Source: JAKPKF01 sp964536135 | GTDB lineage: Bacteria; Patescibacteriota; Dojkabacteria; SC72 | Direction of reading: 5' to 3' | NCBI GenBank assembly: GCA_964536135.1 | Contig: CAZHVM010000006.1 | Location: 1-51,194 of the forward strand | Length of the DNA: 51,194 nt | Shown here: positions 16,257 to 24,541 of the stretch, piece by piece | Layout: every line of letters starts with the position of its first letter | Numbering within the stretch: position 1 is the stretch's first letter | Program-made: the position numbers and the translations under genes | The notes under the pieces: generated by a model | Told to the model about the DNA's origin: nothing | What the model saw: only the letters and a program-made list of their open reading frames with translations | The model's database searches: none

Positions 16257-17285
16257 ATGGAATTAAAAGATTTTGGTAAACAATATATATTTCTTCCAGA
16301 TGCAACTAGGGGTGCTGTTAGATTTCTAACGACTGAGCAATTAAAAGAAACGGGGACTATTGGGATTGTTACAAATACGTTACATTTACTTATGTCTCCT
16401 GGGGCAGATAGGATGCAAGAGCTTGGTGGTATAAAGAAATTAATGAATTGGGATGGGATTGTTTTAACAGATTCTGGAGGTTTCCAGGTATTTTCTCTAA
16501 TTCATTCTAAGAAATGGAGTGGTAAGGTACATGAGAATGGTGCTACATTTAAATCTCCACTTACTGGTGATGTGTATGAGCTAACGCCAGAGAGTTCCAT
16601 AGATATACAAATGAAGATAGGTTCAGATATTTTGGTTACACTGGACGATTGTAGAAAAACAAATTTAACAATAGAGGAAGCTTTGGAGTCTGTTGAGAGG
16701 ACAATTAAATGGGCTAAAAGATGCAAAGATCATTTTGAAAAGGAATATGGTGGAACAGAGAAGAGTGGTAAATTACTAAGTTGTGTAGTACAGGGAGCTA
16801 ATTACCAAGATTTAAGAAAAAGATGTGCACAGGAGCTTTCGGAAATGGATTTTGATGGTTACAATTTCGGAGGATTTGTTGTAAATGATGAAGGGCAATT
16901 AGTGTTAGATGAGATGAAGGTGGTTATAGATAATACTCCTAAGGACAAGTTTAAATATGCAATGGGTGTAGGTAAACCACAGGACATTCGTAATGCAGCA
17001 GAGATTGGTTACAAGGTTTTTGATACTGTCCTAGTAACTAGAAATGCAAGGCATGGGACTTTGTACTCTTCAGATATTGAAGGAGAGGTTTTGAGAATTA
17101 GTAATGCTGAGTATGCTACAGACCAGAAACCAATAGATTCTAAATGTGATTGTTATACTTGTAAAAATCACAGTAGAGCATATGTTCATCAAATGTTGCG
17201 AGTTGGAGAAGCTACGGGTATGACGTTGGCTACAATACATAATCTCAGGTATTACCAAAGGTTAATTGAGGAATTAAACAAGTAG
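16257..17285 (+). CDS. tgt: tRNA-guanine transglycosylase
   Basis: 342 aa, somewhat shorter than the typical ~375. It has WDGIVLTDSGGFQVFSL, DILVTLDDC (active-site Asp and the bacterial Cys), a second catalytic region TRNARHGTLYSSD, and the zinc ligands CDCYTC...H near the C-terminus. The usual GGLSVGE loop reads GGFVVND, a substitution in the base-binding pocket. It exchanges guanine-34 in GUN-anticodon tRNAs for preQ1 or a related base. No preQ1 synthesis genes are in the window. Confidence 0.95.
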   Translation: MELKDFGKQYIFLPDATRGAVRFLTTEQLKETGTIGIVTNTLHLLMSPGADRMQELGGIKKLMNWDGIVLTDSGGFQVFSLIHSKKWSGKVHENGATFKSPLTGDVYELTPESSIDIQMKIGSDILVTLDDCRKTNLTIEEALESVERTIKWAKRCKDHFEKEYGGTEKSGKLLSCVVQGANYQDLRKRCAQELSEMDFDGYNFGGFVVNDEGQLVLDEMKVVIDNTPKDKFKYAMGVGKPQDIRNAAEIGYKVFDTVLVTRNARHGTLYSSDIEGEVLRISNAEYATDQKPIDSKCDCYTCKNHSRAYVHQMLRVGEATGMTLATIHNLRYYQRLIEELNK

Positions 17286-17289
17286 AAAA

Positions 17290-17913
17290 TTATCTCTTTC
17301 GCAAGGTTAAAGCTTGAAAGTGAAAGTTTGGATCCTTACTTCCGATATCTATTGCTTTGAAAGAAACTATCTCAAATCTGTCGTTTATTAGGTTCAGTAA
17401 TGCTTCATCTGAGAAAAAAGAGAAAAATCTTGGAAGTCCCATCTTAGATTTATCATCTATGATTTTTTCAATGTCTTCTCCGCCATATACTCCATAAAAA
17501 AACAGGCCTGTACTTTCTAGGCTATCGGAAATTATTGTAAGTATGCTTGAGATCTCCGCCTTCGGGATATGAAGCAAGACATTTAAAGAATAGATTGCAT
17601 CGAATTTAGTACCAAGAGAAGGCAGGTCATATATATCAAGGACAGTAGAGTTGATTCCTTTCTCTTTACATTTCTCAACCATTTTCTCTGATAGATCAAC
17701 TGCCAAAACATCAAAGCCATTCTCTTGAAAAAATTGAGAATCAGTCCCAACACCTGCTCCAAGTTCTAATACCGTAGTTTTTTCTTCTGTTTTTAGCAAT
17801 TCGGTAAAAGAGTTCCTGATATCTAGCTTCCAACTTTCTCGATTTTCTTCATTGCTCATTCTTCTTTCTGCATCTGAATCGTAAGCAAGACGTAGTTGAT
17901 CTTTAAAATCCAT
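17290..17913 (-). CDS. Class I SAM-dependent methyltransferase
   Basis: 207 aa Rossmann-fold methyltransferase. Motif I is VLELGAGVGTDSQFF (residues ~48-62), motif II ends in VLAVDLSEKM, and motif IV-like FDAIYSLNVLLHIP follows. Substrate is not predictable. It converges on tgt with only 4 nt between stop codons. A perfect TATAAT ends 5 nt before its ATG, implying leaderless expression. Confidence 0.85.
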   Translation of the reverse strand: MDFKDQLRLAYDSDAERRMSNEENRESWKLDIRNSFTELLKTEEKTTVLELGAGVGTDSQFFQENGFDVLAVDLSEKMVEKCKEKGINSTVLDIYDLPSLGTKFDAIYSLNVLLHIPKAEISSILTIISDSLESTGLFFYGVYGGEDIEKIIDDKSKMGLPRFFSFFSDEALLNLINDRFEIVSFKAIDIGSKDPNFHFQALTLRKR

Positions 17914-17918
17914 AGATT

Positions 17919-17924
17919 ATTATA
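17919..17924 (-). promoter_or_regulatory. -10 element of the methyltransferase gene
   Basis: Perfect TATAAT on the minus strand, 5 nt before the ATG. Confidence 0.55.
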
Positions 17925-17940
17925 CAAGATATCTGTCTTA

Positions 17941-17970
17941 TTGAGGATTAAAATAAAAAAGAGATATAAT
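17941..17970 (+). promoter_or_regulatory. Promoter of the GrpB-family gene
   Basis: TTGAGG, an 18-nt spacer and TATAAT; the -10 ends 5 nt before the ATG, so the transcript is probably leaderless. Confidence 0.6.
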
Positions 17971-17975
17971 CAACA

Positions 17976-18551
17976 ATGAATAAAAAATTAAGCGAAATGA
18001 CCTTAGAAGAACTGTGGAAATTATTCCCAATTATGTTATGTGAACATAACAATCTTTGGAAAGAATGGTACCTAGAAGAAGAGAAAGAAATAGTTAATGC
18101 TGTTGGGAAAACAAATATTGAAAGAATAAATCATATAGGAAGTACATCCGTAGAAGGATTGATAGCAAAGCCAACAGTAGACATCCTCTTAGAGATAAAG
18201 AAAGAAACAGATTTAGAACAATTGGTTAAGTCTATGGAGGGAATAGGATATATCTACGATCCTCAAAAAGATAAACCTGCACCACATATGATGTTTATGA
18301 AAGGATATACAGAGGAAGGATTTGCTCAGAAAGTCTTCCATGTTCATATAAGATATCTGGGAGTTTGTGATGAATTATATTTCAGAGATTATCTAAGAGT
18401 ACACAAAGACATATCAGATTTGTATGGGAATTTGAAGTTAGATTTGAAAAAAGAGTATGAACACAATAGAGATGGTTACACTAAGGAGAAAACAGAATTT
18501 GTTAAAAAATATACAAATTTAGCAAAAAAAGAATTCCCCAACAGGTACTAA
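17976..18551 (+). CDS. GrpB family protein (UPF0157, nucleotidyltransferase fold)
   Basis: 191 aa. The family signature HIGSTSVEGLIAKPTVDILL sits at residues ~53-72 and HVHIRY appears later; both match the GrpB/UPF0157 group of the nucleotidyltransferase superfamily. The GST...D-x-D arrangement is compatible with an active nucleotidyltransferase, but targets are unknown, with CoaE fusions known in some bacteria. Stand-alone here, expressed from its own promoter. Confidence 0.85.
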   Translation: MNKKLSEMTLEELWKLFPIMLCEHNNLWKEWYLEEEKEIVNAVGKTNIERINHIGSTSVEGLIAKPTVDILLEIKKETDLEQLVKSMEGIGYIYDPQKDKPAPHMMFMKGYTEEGFAQKVFHVHIRYLGVCDELYFRDYLRVHKDISDLYGNLKLDLKKEYEHNRDGYTKEKTEFVKKYTNLAKKEFPNRY

Positions 18552-18769
18552 ACTACTTCGTTGAGGAATTAAACAAAAAGTGATATCATTGGAAAGTCCT
18601 TGTATTTAAACACTTTTTAGTAAAGATTGTTTTTGATATAGAAATTAATATTTGAATGAAAATATATTTAACAGATAACAGAATATATTCATTAATTAGC
18701 AGCGCTCAGGCTGTGAATTTCCAAAAAAGGGTTTAGACAAGGGACAAGTTAAATTGTTATTTTGAAATA

Positions 18770-20293
18770 ATGGATACATTATTAGGTATTCTTGCAGCTG
18801 TTTTAGTTACAGGTGCGGGATCTGTAGCACTGTTAAAATATGTTTTTAAATGGGTAGATGTAAGAAAAATCCCAGAAAAAGAAATTGAAAGTGCTGCAAA
18901 GAAAATGATGAGTAAGAAATTCGAAGAGGCAGAGGATGAGATTGGGGAGTTAAGAGAGAGAGAAGAGAAGAGATTAAGAGAGATTAGAAAAGAAAGTACA
19001 GAACATGAGGAGCTTTTAATTGAAAGAGAGAAAGCTTTAAACAAGAGATCTAAGATTTTGGATGTAAAGAGCGAAGAGTTGATACAGATTGAGTCTCAAC
19101 TTAAGGAGGGAAACAAGAGATTAGAGAATTCTAGAACACAATTGAAAACAGAGTTAGAAAAGATTTCTGGTTTGTCTAGAGATGAAGCGAAGGAAAAGTT
19201 GATGAAAGAAGTGGAAGAAGATCTTAAAGCTTTTGAAGCAAAGAAGATTAGACAAGCAGAAAAGAATGTTGAAGCAATAGCGGAAGAAACAGCTCAAAAA
19301 ATATTGGTTGAATCTATGCAGAGAGTTGCAACAGACTATGTAGGAGAAACAACAACAACGTCAATTAAGGTTGAAGATGAGAAAGTAAAAGGTAGGGTTA
19401 TTGGAAAAGAGGGAAGAAATATTAGAGCATTCGAACAGATGACTGGTGTAGATGTTATTGTCGATGAATCCCCAAATACAATAGCGCTGTCATCTTTTGA
19501 TCCTCTTAGAAGAGAGATAGCATATGTTGCTTTGAAGAAACTAATTGGAGATGGAAGAATTCATCCAGGAGCAATTGAAGAGTCTGTGAGAAAAGCAAAA
19601 AATGAAATATCTCAGGAGATTAAGAAAAATGGTCAGATACTTGCTGAGGAAGCAGGTTGGCCAGATATTGACGTAGGACTTTTGAAGTTAATTGGTAAGA
19701 TGAAATACAGAACTAGTTATGGTCAGTCCCTCATGTCACACACCATTGAGGTTATTAGAATTGCAGAAGTACTTGCTGCAGAGATTGGAGCAGATGTTGA
19801 CCTAGTTAAGAAGGCAGCTCTTCTACACGATGTAGGTAAGGTATTAACTCACAGGATAGATAGCCCTCACCACCACATATCAGGGCAGATTGCTAGAAAA
19901 TATTGTTTAGATGAGAAGCTTGTTAATGCAATTGAGTCTCATCACATGGACATTGAACCAACTTCCTCTGAGGCAGTTGTAATATATCTCGCAGACGCAA
20001 TATCTGGTGCGAGACCAGGTGCAAGAAAAGATAGCTATGAGCAATATATTCAGAGAATAGAAGGAATTGAGAATGCCGCAAGAGAAGTCGGTGGAGATAA
20101 AGTAGAAGAGGTCTTCGCTATCAGAGCAGGTAGAGAATTGAGAGTAGTAGTCAGACCAACTCTTGTTTCAGATGATGAAGCAATAGTCATGGCTAAGAAA
20201 ATAGCACAAAGTATTGAGAAGACACAGAGCTATCCAGGCAATGTAGAAGTCTCAGTAATTAGAGAAACAAGGGCAATTGAGGTTGCTAAATAG
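18770..20293 (+). CDS. rny: Ribonuclease Y
   Basis: 507 aa with the full RNase Y plan: an N-terminal membrane anchor (residues ~4-24), a long charged coiled coil (~35-190), a KH domain (GRVIGKEGRNIRAFEQMTG), and an HD domain with HDVGK (~355) and HHHISGQIA. RNase Y is the membrane-bound endoribonuclease that initiates mRNA decay. An extended -10-like TGTTATTTT ends 6 nt before the ATG. A strong terminator follows. Confidence 0.96.
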   Translation: MDTLLGILAAVLVTGAGSVALLKYVFKWVDVRKIPEKEIESAAKKMMSKKFEEAEDEIGELREREEKRLREIRKESTEHEELLIEREKALNKRSKILDVKSEELIQIESQLKEGNKRLENSRTQLKTELEKISGLSRDEAKEKLMKEVEEDLKAFEAKKIRQAEKNVEAIAEETAQKILVESMQRVATDYVGETTTTSIKVEDEKVKGRVIGKEGRNIRAFEQMTGVDVIVDESPNTIALSSFDPLRREIAYVALKKLIGDGRIHPGAIEESVRKAKNEISQEIKKNGQILAEEAGWPDIDVGLLKLIGKMKYRTSYGQSLMSHTIEVIRIAEVLAAEIGADVDLVKKAALLHDVGKVLTHRIDSPHHHISGQIARKYCLDEKLVNAIESHHMDIEPTSSEAVVIYLADAISGARPGARKDSYEQYIQRIEGIENAAREVGGDKVEEVFAIRAGRELRVVVRPTLVSDDEAIVMAKKIAQSIEKTQSYPGNVEVSVIRETRAIEVAK

Positions 20294-20328
20294 GGATTTT
20301 TAACTATCTTCTAGTAAGAACCGCTATA

Positions 20329-20357
20329 GGGAAAGGCTTTCTAAGCCTTTCCTTTTT
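20329..20357 (+). terminator. Rho-independent terminator of rny
   Basis: A perfect 10-bp stem (GGAAAGGCTT / AAGCCTTTCC) with a 3-nt loop, followed by TTTTT. Confidence 0.9.
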
Positions 20358-20386
20358 CTCAGAGCATATCACAATGTAAAATATCG

Positions 20387-20402
20387 GTATATAGGCATTT
20401 CT
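20387..20402 (+). repeat. Direct repeat copy 1 upstream of the HU gene
   Basis: GTATATAGGCATTTCT; matches copy 2 at 14 of 16 positions. The two start positions are exactly 60 bp apart and both lie upstream of the HU promoter. Possible protein-binding site. Confidence 0.45.
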
Positions 20403-20446
20403 GTATATAATGATTAAAAAATATAAGTATTTTCAGACCAAAGTTT

Positions 20447-20462
20447 GTATACAGGCATCTCT
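20447..20462 (+). repeat. Direct repeat copy 2 upstream of the HU gene
   Basis: GTATACAGGCATCTCT, 24 bp before the -35 of the predicted HU promoter; partner of copy 1. Confidence 0.45.
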
Positions 20463-20485
20463 TTATCCGATAGTAAATTGAGAGC

Positions 20486-20514
20486 TTGACGATTGCTTGT
20501 ATTTACAATATTTT
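20486..20514 (+). promoter_or_regulatory. Promoter of the HU gene
   Basis: TTGACG, 17-nt spacer, TATTTT; start predicted near 20521. An alternative -10, TACAAT, overlaps it five bases upstream but lacks a well-spaced -35. Confidence 0.55.
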
Positions 20515-20516
20515 AG

Positions 20517-20579
20517 AAGTGGATATACAGAAAAGGTTTCAACGAAGCCACTATGTATATATCACTTAAGAAAGGAGGC
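20517..20579 (+). promoter_or_regulatory. HU leader hairpin followed by a strong Shine-Dalgarno sequence
   Basis: Arms AAGTGGATATACA and TGTATATATCACTT pair (12 bp with small bulges) around a 24-nt loop and end four bases before AAAGGAGG, which lies 9 nt from the ATG. This is the only textbook ribosome-binding site I see in the window; the hairpin could protect the 5' end or tune ribosome access. Confidence 0.6.
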
Positions 20580-20587
20580 ACACTACA

Positions 20588-20857
20588 ATGTTAAAAAAAG
20601 ATTTAATCGACAAAATCGCAGCAACAGGTTTGACCAAAAGACAAGCAGGTGAAGCTTTGGAAGCTGTATTAGAAGCAATCTCAGGATCTCTTAAACATGG
20701 AGAACCTGTACTTCTAACAGGATTTGGTAAATTTGAAGTAAGAACAAGAGCAGCTAGAACAGGAATCAATCCTAAGACTCTTGCTAAGATTCAATTACCA
20801 GCAACAAAAGTTCCAGCATTCAAACCTGGAAAAGCATTGAAATCTGCTGTTAAGTAA
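20588..20857 (+). CDS. HU family DNA-binding protein
   Basis: 89 aa, the standard HU/IHF size. N-terminal dimer helices (MLKKDLIDKIAATGLTKRQA) and the GFGKFEVRTRAARTGINPKT arm region, with KVPAFKPGKALKSAV at the end, identify a histone-like protein that bends and compacts DNA. It is a single-gene unit with a dedicated promoter, structured leader, strong ribosome-binding site and terminator, as expected for an abundant protein. Confidence 0.95.
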   Translation: MLKKDLIDKIAATGLTKRQAGEALEAVLEAISGSLKHGEPVLLTGFGKFEVRTRAARTGINPKTLAKIQLPATKVPAFKPGKALKSAVK

Positions 20858-20892
20858 AGTACTGCCGGCAATTCTTTGCTGATAAGCGAATG

Positions 20893-20922
20893 AAAGGGAT
20901 CCTAAAAGGGTCCCTTTTGTTT
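20893..20922 (+). terminator. Rho-independent terminator of the HU gene
   Basis: Stem AAAGGGATCC / GGGTCCCTTT (10 bp with one G-T pair), 5-nt loop, then TTGTTT. Confidence 0.85.
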
Positions 20923-20979
20923 ACTAATTTAGTTAAATACTTTAAACTAGAAAAAGAATATATTTGATACTGTCCATAA

Positions 20980-22344
20980 ATGATTAAAGAATTTTTTATT
21001 CCAAACAAGAAGAACAGATACAAGCCATACCTTCTTAGAAAAATTGCCTTAACAATATTTTCAATCATCTTAATACTTGTAAATAGTTTCGGCGGGATAT
21101 TTGGGATAGATCAAGCCCAAGCAAGTACAATAACTCCGACAAACATTATCAATCTTACTAATCAGGAAAGGGCTGCTGCAGGATTGAATAAATTAAAAGC
21201 AAATTCTAAGCTCGCTTCTGCTGCACTAGCCAAAGCAAACAACATGTTTGAAGAACAGTATTGGGATCACTTCGGACCAAATGGAGAAACACCATGGCAA
21301 TTTATCCGAGGTGCGGGATATTACTATGTGTATGCTGGGGAGAATTTGGCAAAAGGATTCTCTACTGCAGAAGGTGTACATGAAGCATGGATGGCCAGTA
21401 CTAGTCACAGAGCAAATATAATGAGTGGGAAATACAAGGATATTGGGGTTGCTGTCGTAGAGGGAATCCTTCTTGGAAAGAGAACTACCCTTGTTGTCCA
21501 GATGTTTGGAAATCTTACACAGGAGGTTGCAGGAGTAACAAAAGCTATTACTCCAAGTACTACTACTGTCGTTAAAGAAGTAGGAGAGATAAAGAGTATA
21601 TCCATTACATCGCCAAAGGGTGGTTCTACAATAGTTGATCCATCAGTTGATGTAAAAGGATCAGTAAAAAACATAACAGGAGAGTATTCTGTTTCAGTAT
21701 ATGAGGGAGAAAAATTAGTAGGAGAAACGGAATCTAATACAAGCAGTTGGGAATTTGACAAGGATAGTGATTGGTCAGAGGGGGTTCATAAAGTAAAAGC
21801 TGCTGTTGATGATTTGAAGATTACATCTAAGGAAGTTTCCTTCACAATTGACTCTACACCGCCAAAGATTATGGAAAACAGCATCTCTGTTAGTGAAAAC
21901 AATGAATCATTTATTTTAACCTTAGAAATATCTCCAGACTGGAAAGACATTCAGGTAATAAGTGGAGAGAATACAATCAGCTTAACAAATAGTGGTGAAG
22001 AAAAAATAGAGATTACAATTCCAAAAGAAAGCATAAATGATGGTGTTGTATTGATGGCATCAGATGTTAATGGAAACATTACTCAAATGGATATATCAGA
22101 ATACTTCCAAGAGGAGGAAGATGAAACTTTTTTAGAAGGTTTGTCTCTTCTCTCTATTGATACGAGTGATGGAATAAGCATTGGGATTGTTTCCTTTATG
22201 TTTATACTTTTGATGATTGAGATATTTGTATATTGGAGGAAAGGAAAGATAAGGGAAGCAACTGGAGATCTATTTACGGTTGGTGTTTGGTGGTTTGTGA
22301 TAGCGATTGCTATCTTCAATGGCTTTACAGGTATAATCTATTAA
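20980..22344 (+). CDS. CAP/SCP domain surface protein with Ig-like region and C-terminal membrane anchor
   Basis: 454 aa. A basic N-terminus and a hydrophobic segment (~20-45) precede the CAP domain (~53-165) with NLTNQERAAAGLNKL, WDHFGPNGETPWQF, GENLAKGFSTAE and HRANIMSGKYKDIGV; these hold the family histidines and glutamates. Residues ~200-300 look like a bacterial Ig-like fold (ITSPKGGSTIVDPSVDVKGS). The C-terminus has two hydrophobic helices (~400-450). It is an envelope protein exposed outside; CAP proteins are variously peptidase-like or lipid/protein binding. First gene of a probable three-gene unit. Confidence 0.85.
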   Translation: MIKEFFIPNKKNRYKPYLLRKIALTIFSIILILVNSFGGIFGIDQAQASTITPTNIINLTNQERAAAGLNKLKANSKLASAALAKANNMFEEQYWDHFGPNGETPWQFIRGAGYYYVYAGENLAKGFSTAEGVHEAWMASTSHRANIMSGKYKDIGVAVVEGILLGKRTTLVVQMFGNLTQEVAGVTKAITPSTTTVVKEVGEIKSISITSPKGGSTIVDPSVDVKGSVKNITGEYSVSVYEGEKLVGETESNTSSWEFDKDSDWSEGVHKVKAAVDDLKITSKEVSFTIDSTPPKIMENSISVSENNESFILTLEISPDWKDIQVISGENTISLTNSGEEKIEITIPKESINDGVVLMASDVNGNITQMDISEYFQEEEDETFLEGLSLLSIDTSDGISIGIVSFMFILLMIEIFVYWRKGKIREATGDLFTVGVWWFVIAIAIFNGFTGIIY

Positions 22345-22360
22345 TATTTAAAACTGCTCA

Positions 22361-23158
22361 GTGGAAAAACTAAAGATAAAAGTACAAAACGATATCCTGT
22401 ATCTCTTTCTCATACTTTTCTTAACGGAGATATTCAATTCTCTTGTAATGAGTGGAAACAGAAGCATGCTTTTTACTTTTGGTATCTTAGGTTTACTTCT
22501 TCTTGAGACTTGGTTTGTTAGGGCATTTAGTATTTACTCAGGTAAAAAGATATCCAGATACAGTGATGTAATAGTGAAAATATCTTTGAAAGAGCGATTC
22601 TTTGGATATTTTATATTACCAGCAATATTCTACATCTCCCTCCTGGCATTTCTGTTCTTTAACAGGAATGTAGTTTTGGGACATTTCGTATTGGGAGTAT
22701 CTATGGTTTTATTCCTAGTGTTGTTTTTGAATGTAAAAAGCTCGCTAAACAAAATATATAAGGTTGAAAATATTACAAAGATAATTTTTGATTTCCTCTG
22801 TATATCTATTCTGTATTTGCTCATAAATATCTTCGTAAGAATAGGAATGAGCCCAGTATATTTTCTTTTGAGTGTTGGAGTTTCCTCTTTTACTTTACTT
22901 CTGTTCATTTTGAAACTACATGAGAAGATGGGATTCTTGGAAATAATAATATCTTTCTTAAGTGCAATATTCATAACATGTATAACACAATTGGTTTGGA
23001 ACTTAAGTATCTTTACGATTCCAGCTGTAGGTGCACTTGCTTTCTACTTGATAATCTCAATATGGAATATACGCTTCTCAGGTAAGGTTAAAATTTCTGA
23101 CTATATTTTACCTTTCATCTATGTAATTGTTGCCTTAACTTTAATTTTGAATTTGTAA
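22361..23158 (+). CDS. Polytopic membrane protein of unknown function
   Basis: 265 aa beginning at GTG. About eight hydrophobic segments separated by short basic loops, no recognisable catalytic motif. It lies 16 nt after the CAP-domain gene and one base before the kinase gene, so it is probably co-transcribed with them. I do not recognise the family. Confidence 0.7.
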   Translation: MEKLKIKVQNDILYLFLILFLTEIFNSLVMSGNRSMLFTFGILGLLLLETWFVRAFSIYSGKKISRYSDVIVKISLKERFFGYFILPAIFYISLLAFLFFNRNVVLGHFVLGVSMVLFLVLFLNVKSSLNKIYKVENITKIIFDFLCISILYLLINIFVRIGMSPVYFLLSVGVSSFTLLLFILKLHEKMGFLEIIISFLSAIFITCITQLVWNLSIFTIPAVGALAFYLIISIWNIRFSGKVKISDYILPFIYVIVALTLILNL

Positions 23159-23159
23159 T

Positions 23160-23864
23160 ATGGAAGAGAATTTTGTTTTAAAAATTGGTGGCTCTGTAAT
23201 GTATGACAATACTTTGAATGTTAACACAGAGTTGATGAACAAGGTGAAAGATTGGTATATGAATGAAAGAATGAATTACAAGAAAGTAGCTATGATTGTT
23301 GGAGGAGGTTCTCTTTCAAGAGATATGCAAGAGAAGATAGCTAGCTCTATAGGGGGAGAGGAATCTCTACACAGTATTGCAATGTCTGTGACCCAAACAA
23401 ATGCAGCGGTTCTTCAGGGATATCTTGGGGATATGGATATTTTTCTTCCAAAAACATTGGGCGATGCATACGAATTCCTGCTGGAAGAGAATTGCAAGAC
23501 TTTGTTAAGTGGTGGATTAAAGATAGGTTGGAGTACAGATATGGATGCAGCTGTGTATGCGGATATATTGGGTGTTAAGACGGTATACAAAATTTCAAAT
23601 ATAGAGTATCTATATGAAGTAGACCCAAAGATAGATGCCGATGCAAAACCGATATTGGATATCTCGTGGGAAAAGTATTTTGAATTGTTTAACATTGTAG
23701 ATGGAGATAACCATACGGCAAATAGAAGTATCCCGATAGATGTAAACTGTGCTCAATTCTGTGCGAAGAAGGGTATATCTTTCTTCATATGTGGGGGCAT
23801 ACATCTCAAAGAAGAAGGCAGAATACAGGAGATATTAAGAAATGGAACACTTATACATCCTTAA
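23160..23864 (+). CDS. Amino-acid-kinase family protein, probable UMP kinase of archaeal type
   Basis: 234 aa. KIGGSV (residues 8-13) and VGGGSLSRDM form the phosphate-binding loops; GWSTDMDAAVYADILGVKTV and NIEYLYEVDPKIDADAKPI match the nucleotide-binding half of PyrH-like enzymes, with the TDxDAA arrangement nearer to the archaeal than the standard bacterial UMP kinase. It would convert UMP to UDP. Other members of the superfamily (isopentenyl phosphate kinase, MoSto-like) remain possible. Its stop overlaps the greA stop on the other strand by four bases. Confidence 0.7.
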   Translation: MEENFVLKIGGSVMYDNTLNVNTELMNKVKDWYMNERMNYKKVAMIVGGGSLSRDMQEKIASSIGGEESLHSIAMSVTQTNAAVLQGYLGDMDIFLPKTLGDAYEFLLEENCKTLLSGGLKIGWSTDMDAAVYADILGVKTVYKISNIEYLYEVDPKIDADAKPILDISWEKYFELFNIVDGDNHTANRSIPIDVNCAQFCAKKGISFFICGGIHLKEEGRIQEILRNGTLIHP

Positions 23865-24322
23865 GAGATGTCCTCAATTGTGTAATCCTTTTTACCTTTT
23901 GGAGTCTCGATTGTTATTTTACTCATTATCTTTTTATCCATAACTGCAATTCCAATGGGAGAAAGATAAGAAATTTTTCCTTCGAGGGGATTTGCTTCAT
24001 CTTCGTTAGTCAAGGTGTATCTCAACGTGGATTCGCCTTTTAGAGTAACTGTATCTCCAAGTCCTACTTTATCTTTGTTTTGTGTTCTAACAACTATTGC
24101 ATTCTTTATCTTCTCTTTAATCTCTAAGATCTTCTCTTCATTAATATGGAATTCTTCGATTGCCATGGAGTATCCATCGTTTTCACTAAGATCTCCCTGG
24201 TTTCTCATTTCGTTTAGGGTGTTTGTAATCTTTTTCTTTAGTTCTTTTTCTCTGTATGAGAGCTCTTCTTTAAGTTTTAGGAGCCCTTCTTTTGTTGTTT
24301 TGTAAACATCTTCCATATTCAT
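23861..24322 (-). CDS. greA: Transcription elongation factor GreA, copy 1
   Basis: 153 aa. An N-terminal coiled coil with the conserved acidic tip GDLSENDGYSMAIEE (Asp and Glu that act in the polymerase active site) and a C-terminal FKBP-like domain with GDTVTLKG and ISYLSPIGIAVMDKK. GreA restarts backtracked RNA polymerase by stimulating transcript cleavage. A second paralogue lies at 26.7-27.2 kb. Its 3' end overlaps the convergent kinase gene. Confidence 0.92.
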   Translation of the reverse strand: MNMEDVYKTTKEGLLKLKEELSYREKELKKKITNTLNEMRNQGDLSENDGYSMAIEEFHINEEKILEIKEKIKNAIVVRTQNKDKVGLGDTVTLKGESTLRYTLTNEDEANPLEGKISYLSPIGIAVMDKKIMSKITIETPKGKKDYTIEDIS

Positions 24323-24422
24323 GGAAATACATTTTAAATGGGAGACATAATATTATGAGAAAGGCAATTTGTCAAATATATCTAGCCCTGTAGTTACTGT
24401 TTAAAATGGGTATAGGATATGA

Positions 24423-24428
24423 TAAAAT
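24423..24428 (+). promoter_or_regulatory. -10 element before tRNA-Glu
   Basis: TAAAAT, with TTTAAA 17 nt upstream as a weak -35. Start would be ~10 nt before the mature tRNA. Confidence 0.4.
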
Positions 24429-24444
24429 TAGCGCTGTTAGGTAT

Positions 24445-24519
24445 GCCGCTATCGTCTAACGGTTAGGACACAGGATTCTCAATCCTGCAATCGGGGTCCG
24501 ATTCCCCGTAGCGGTACCA
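24445..24519 (+). tRNA. tRNA-Glu (anticodon CTC), CCA encoded, unusual T-loop
   Basis: A complete 75-nt cloverleaf: acceptor GCCGCTA/TAGCGGT (first pair G-U), D arm GTC..GAC with GG, anticodon stem CAGGA/TCCTG with loop TTCTCAA, T stem CGGGG/CCCCG, discriminator A, then an encoded CCA. The T-loop reads TCCGATT: position 55, almost always U (pseudouridine), is C. The TC at positions 8-9 is normal for bacterial tRNA-Glu. Confidence 0.95.
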
Positions 24520-24541
24520 TAATTAAGAAAAATTCCTATAT

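Noticed and set aside
18561..18576. 16-base exact copy of the tgt 3' end (17266-17281), also encoding EELNK before a stop
   Set aside because: Short and A-rich; could be a small duplication remnant but there is no longer homology around it.
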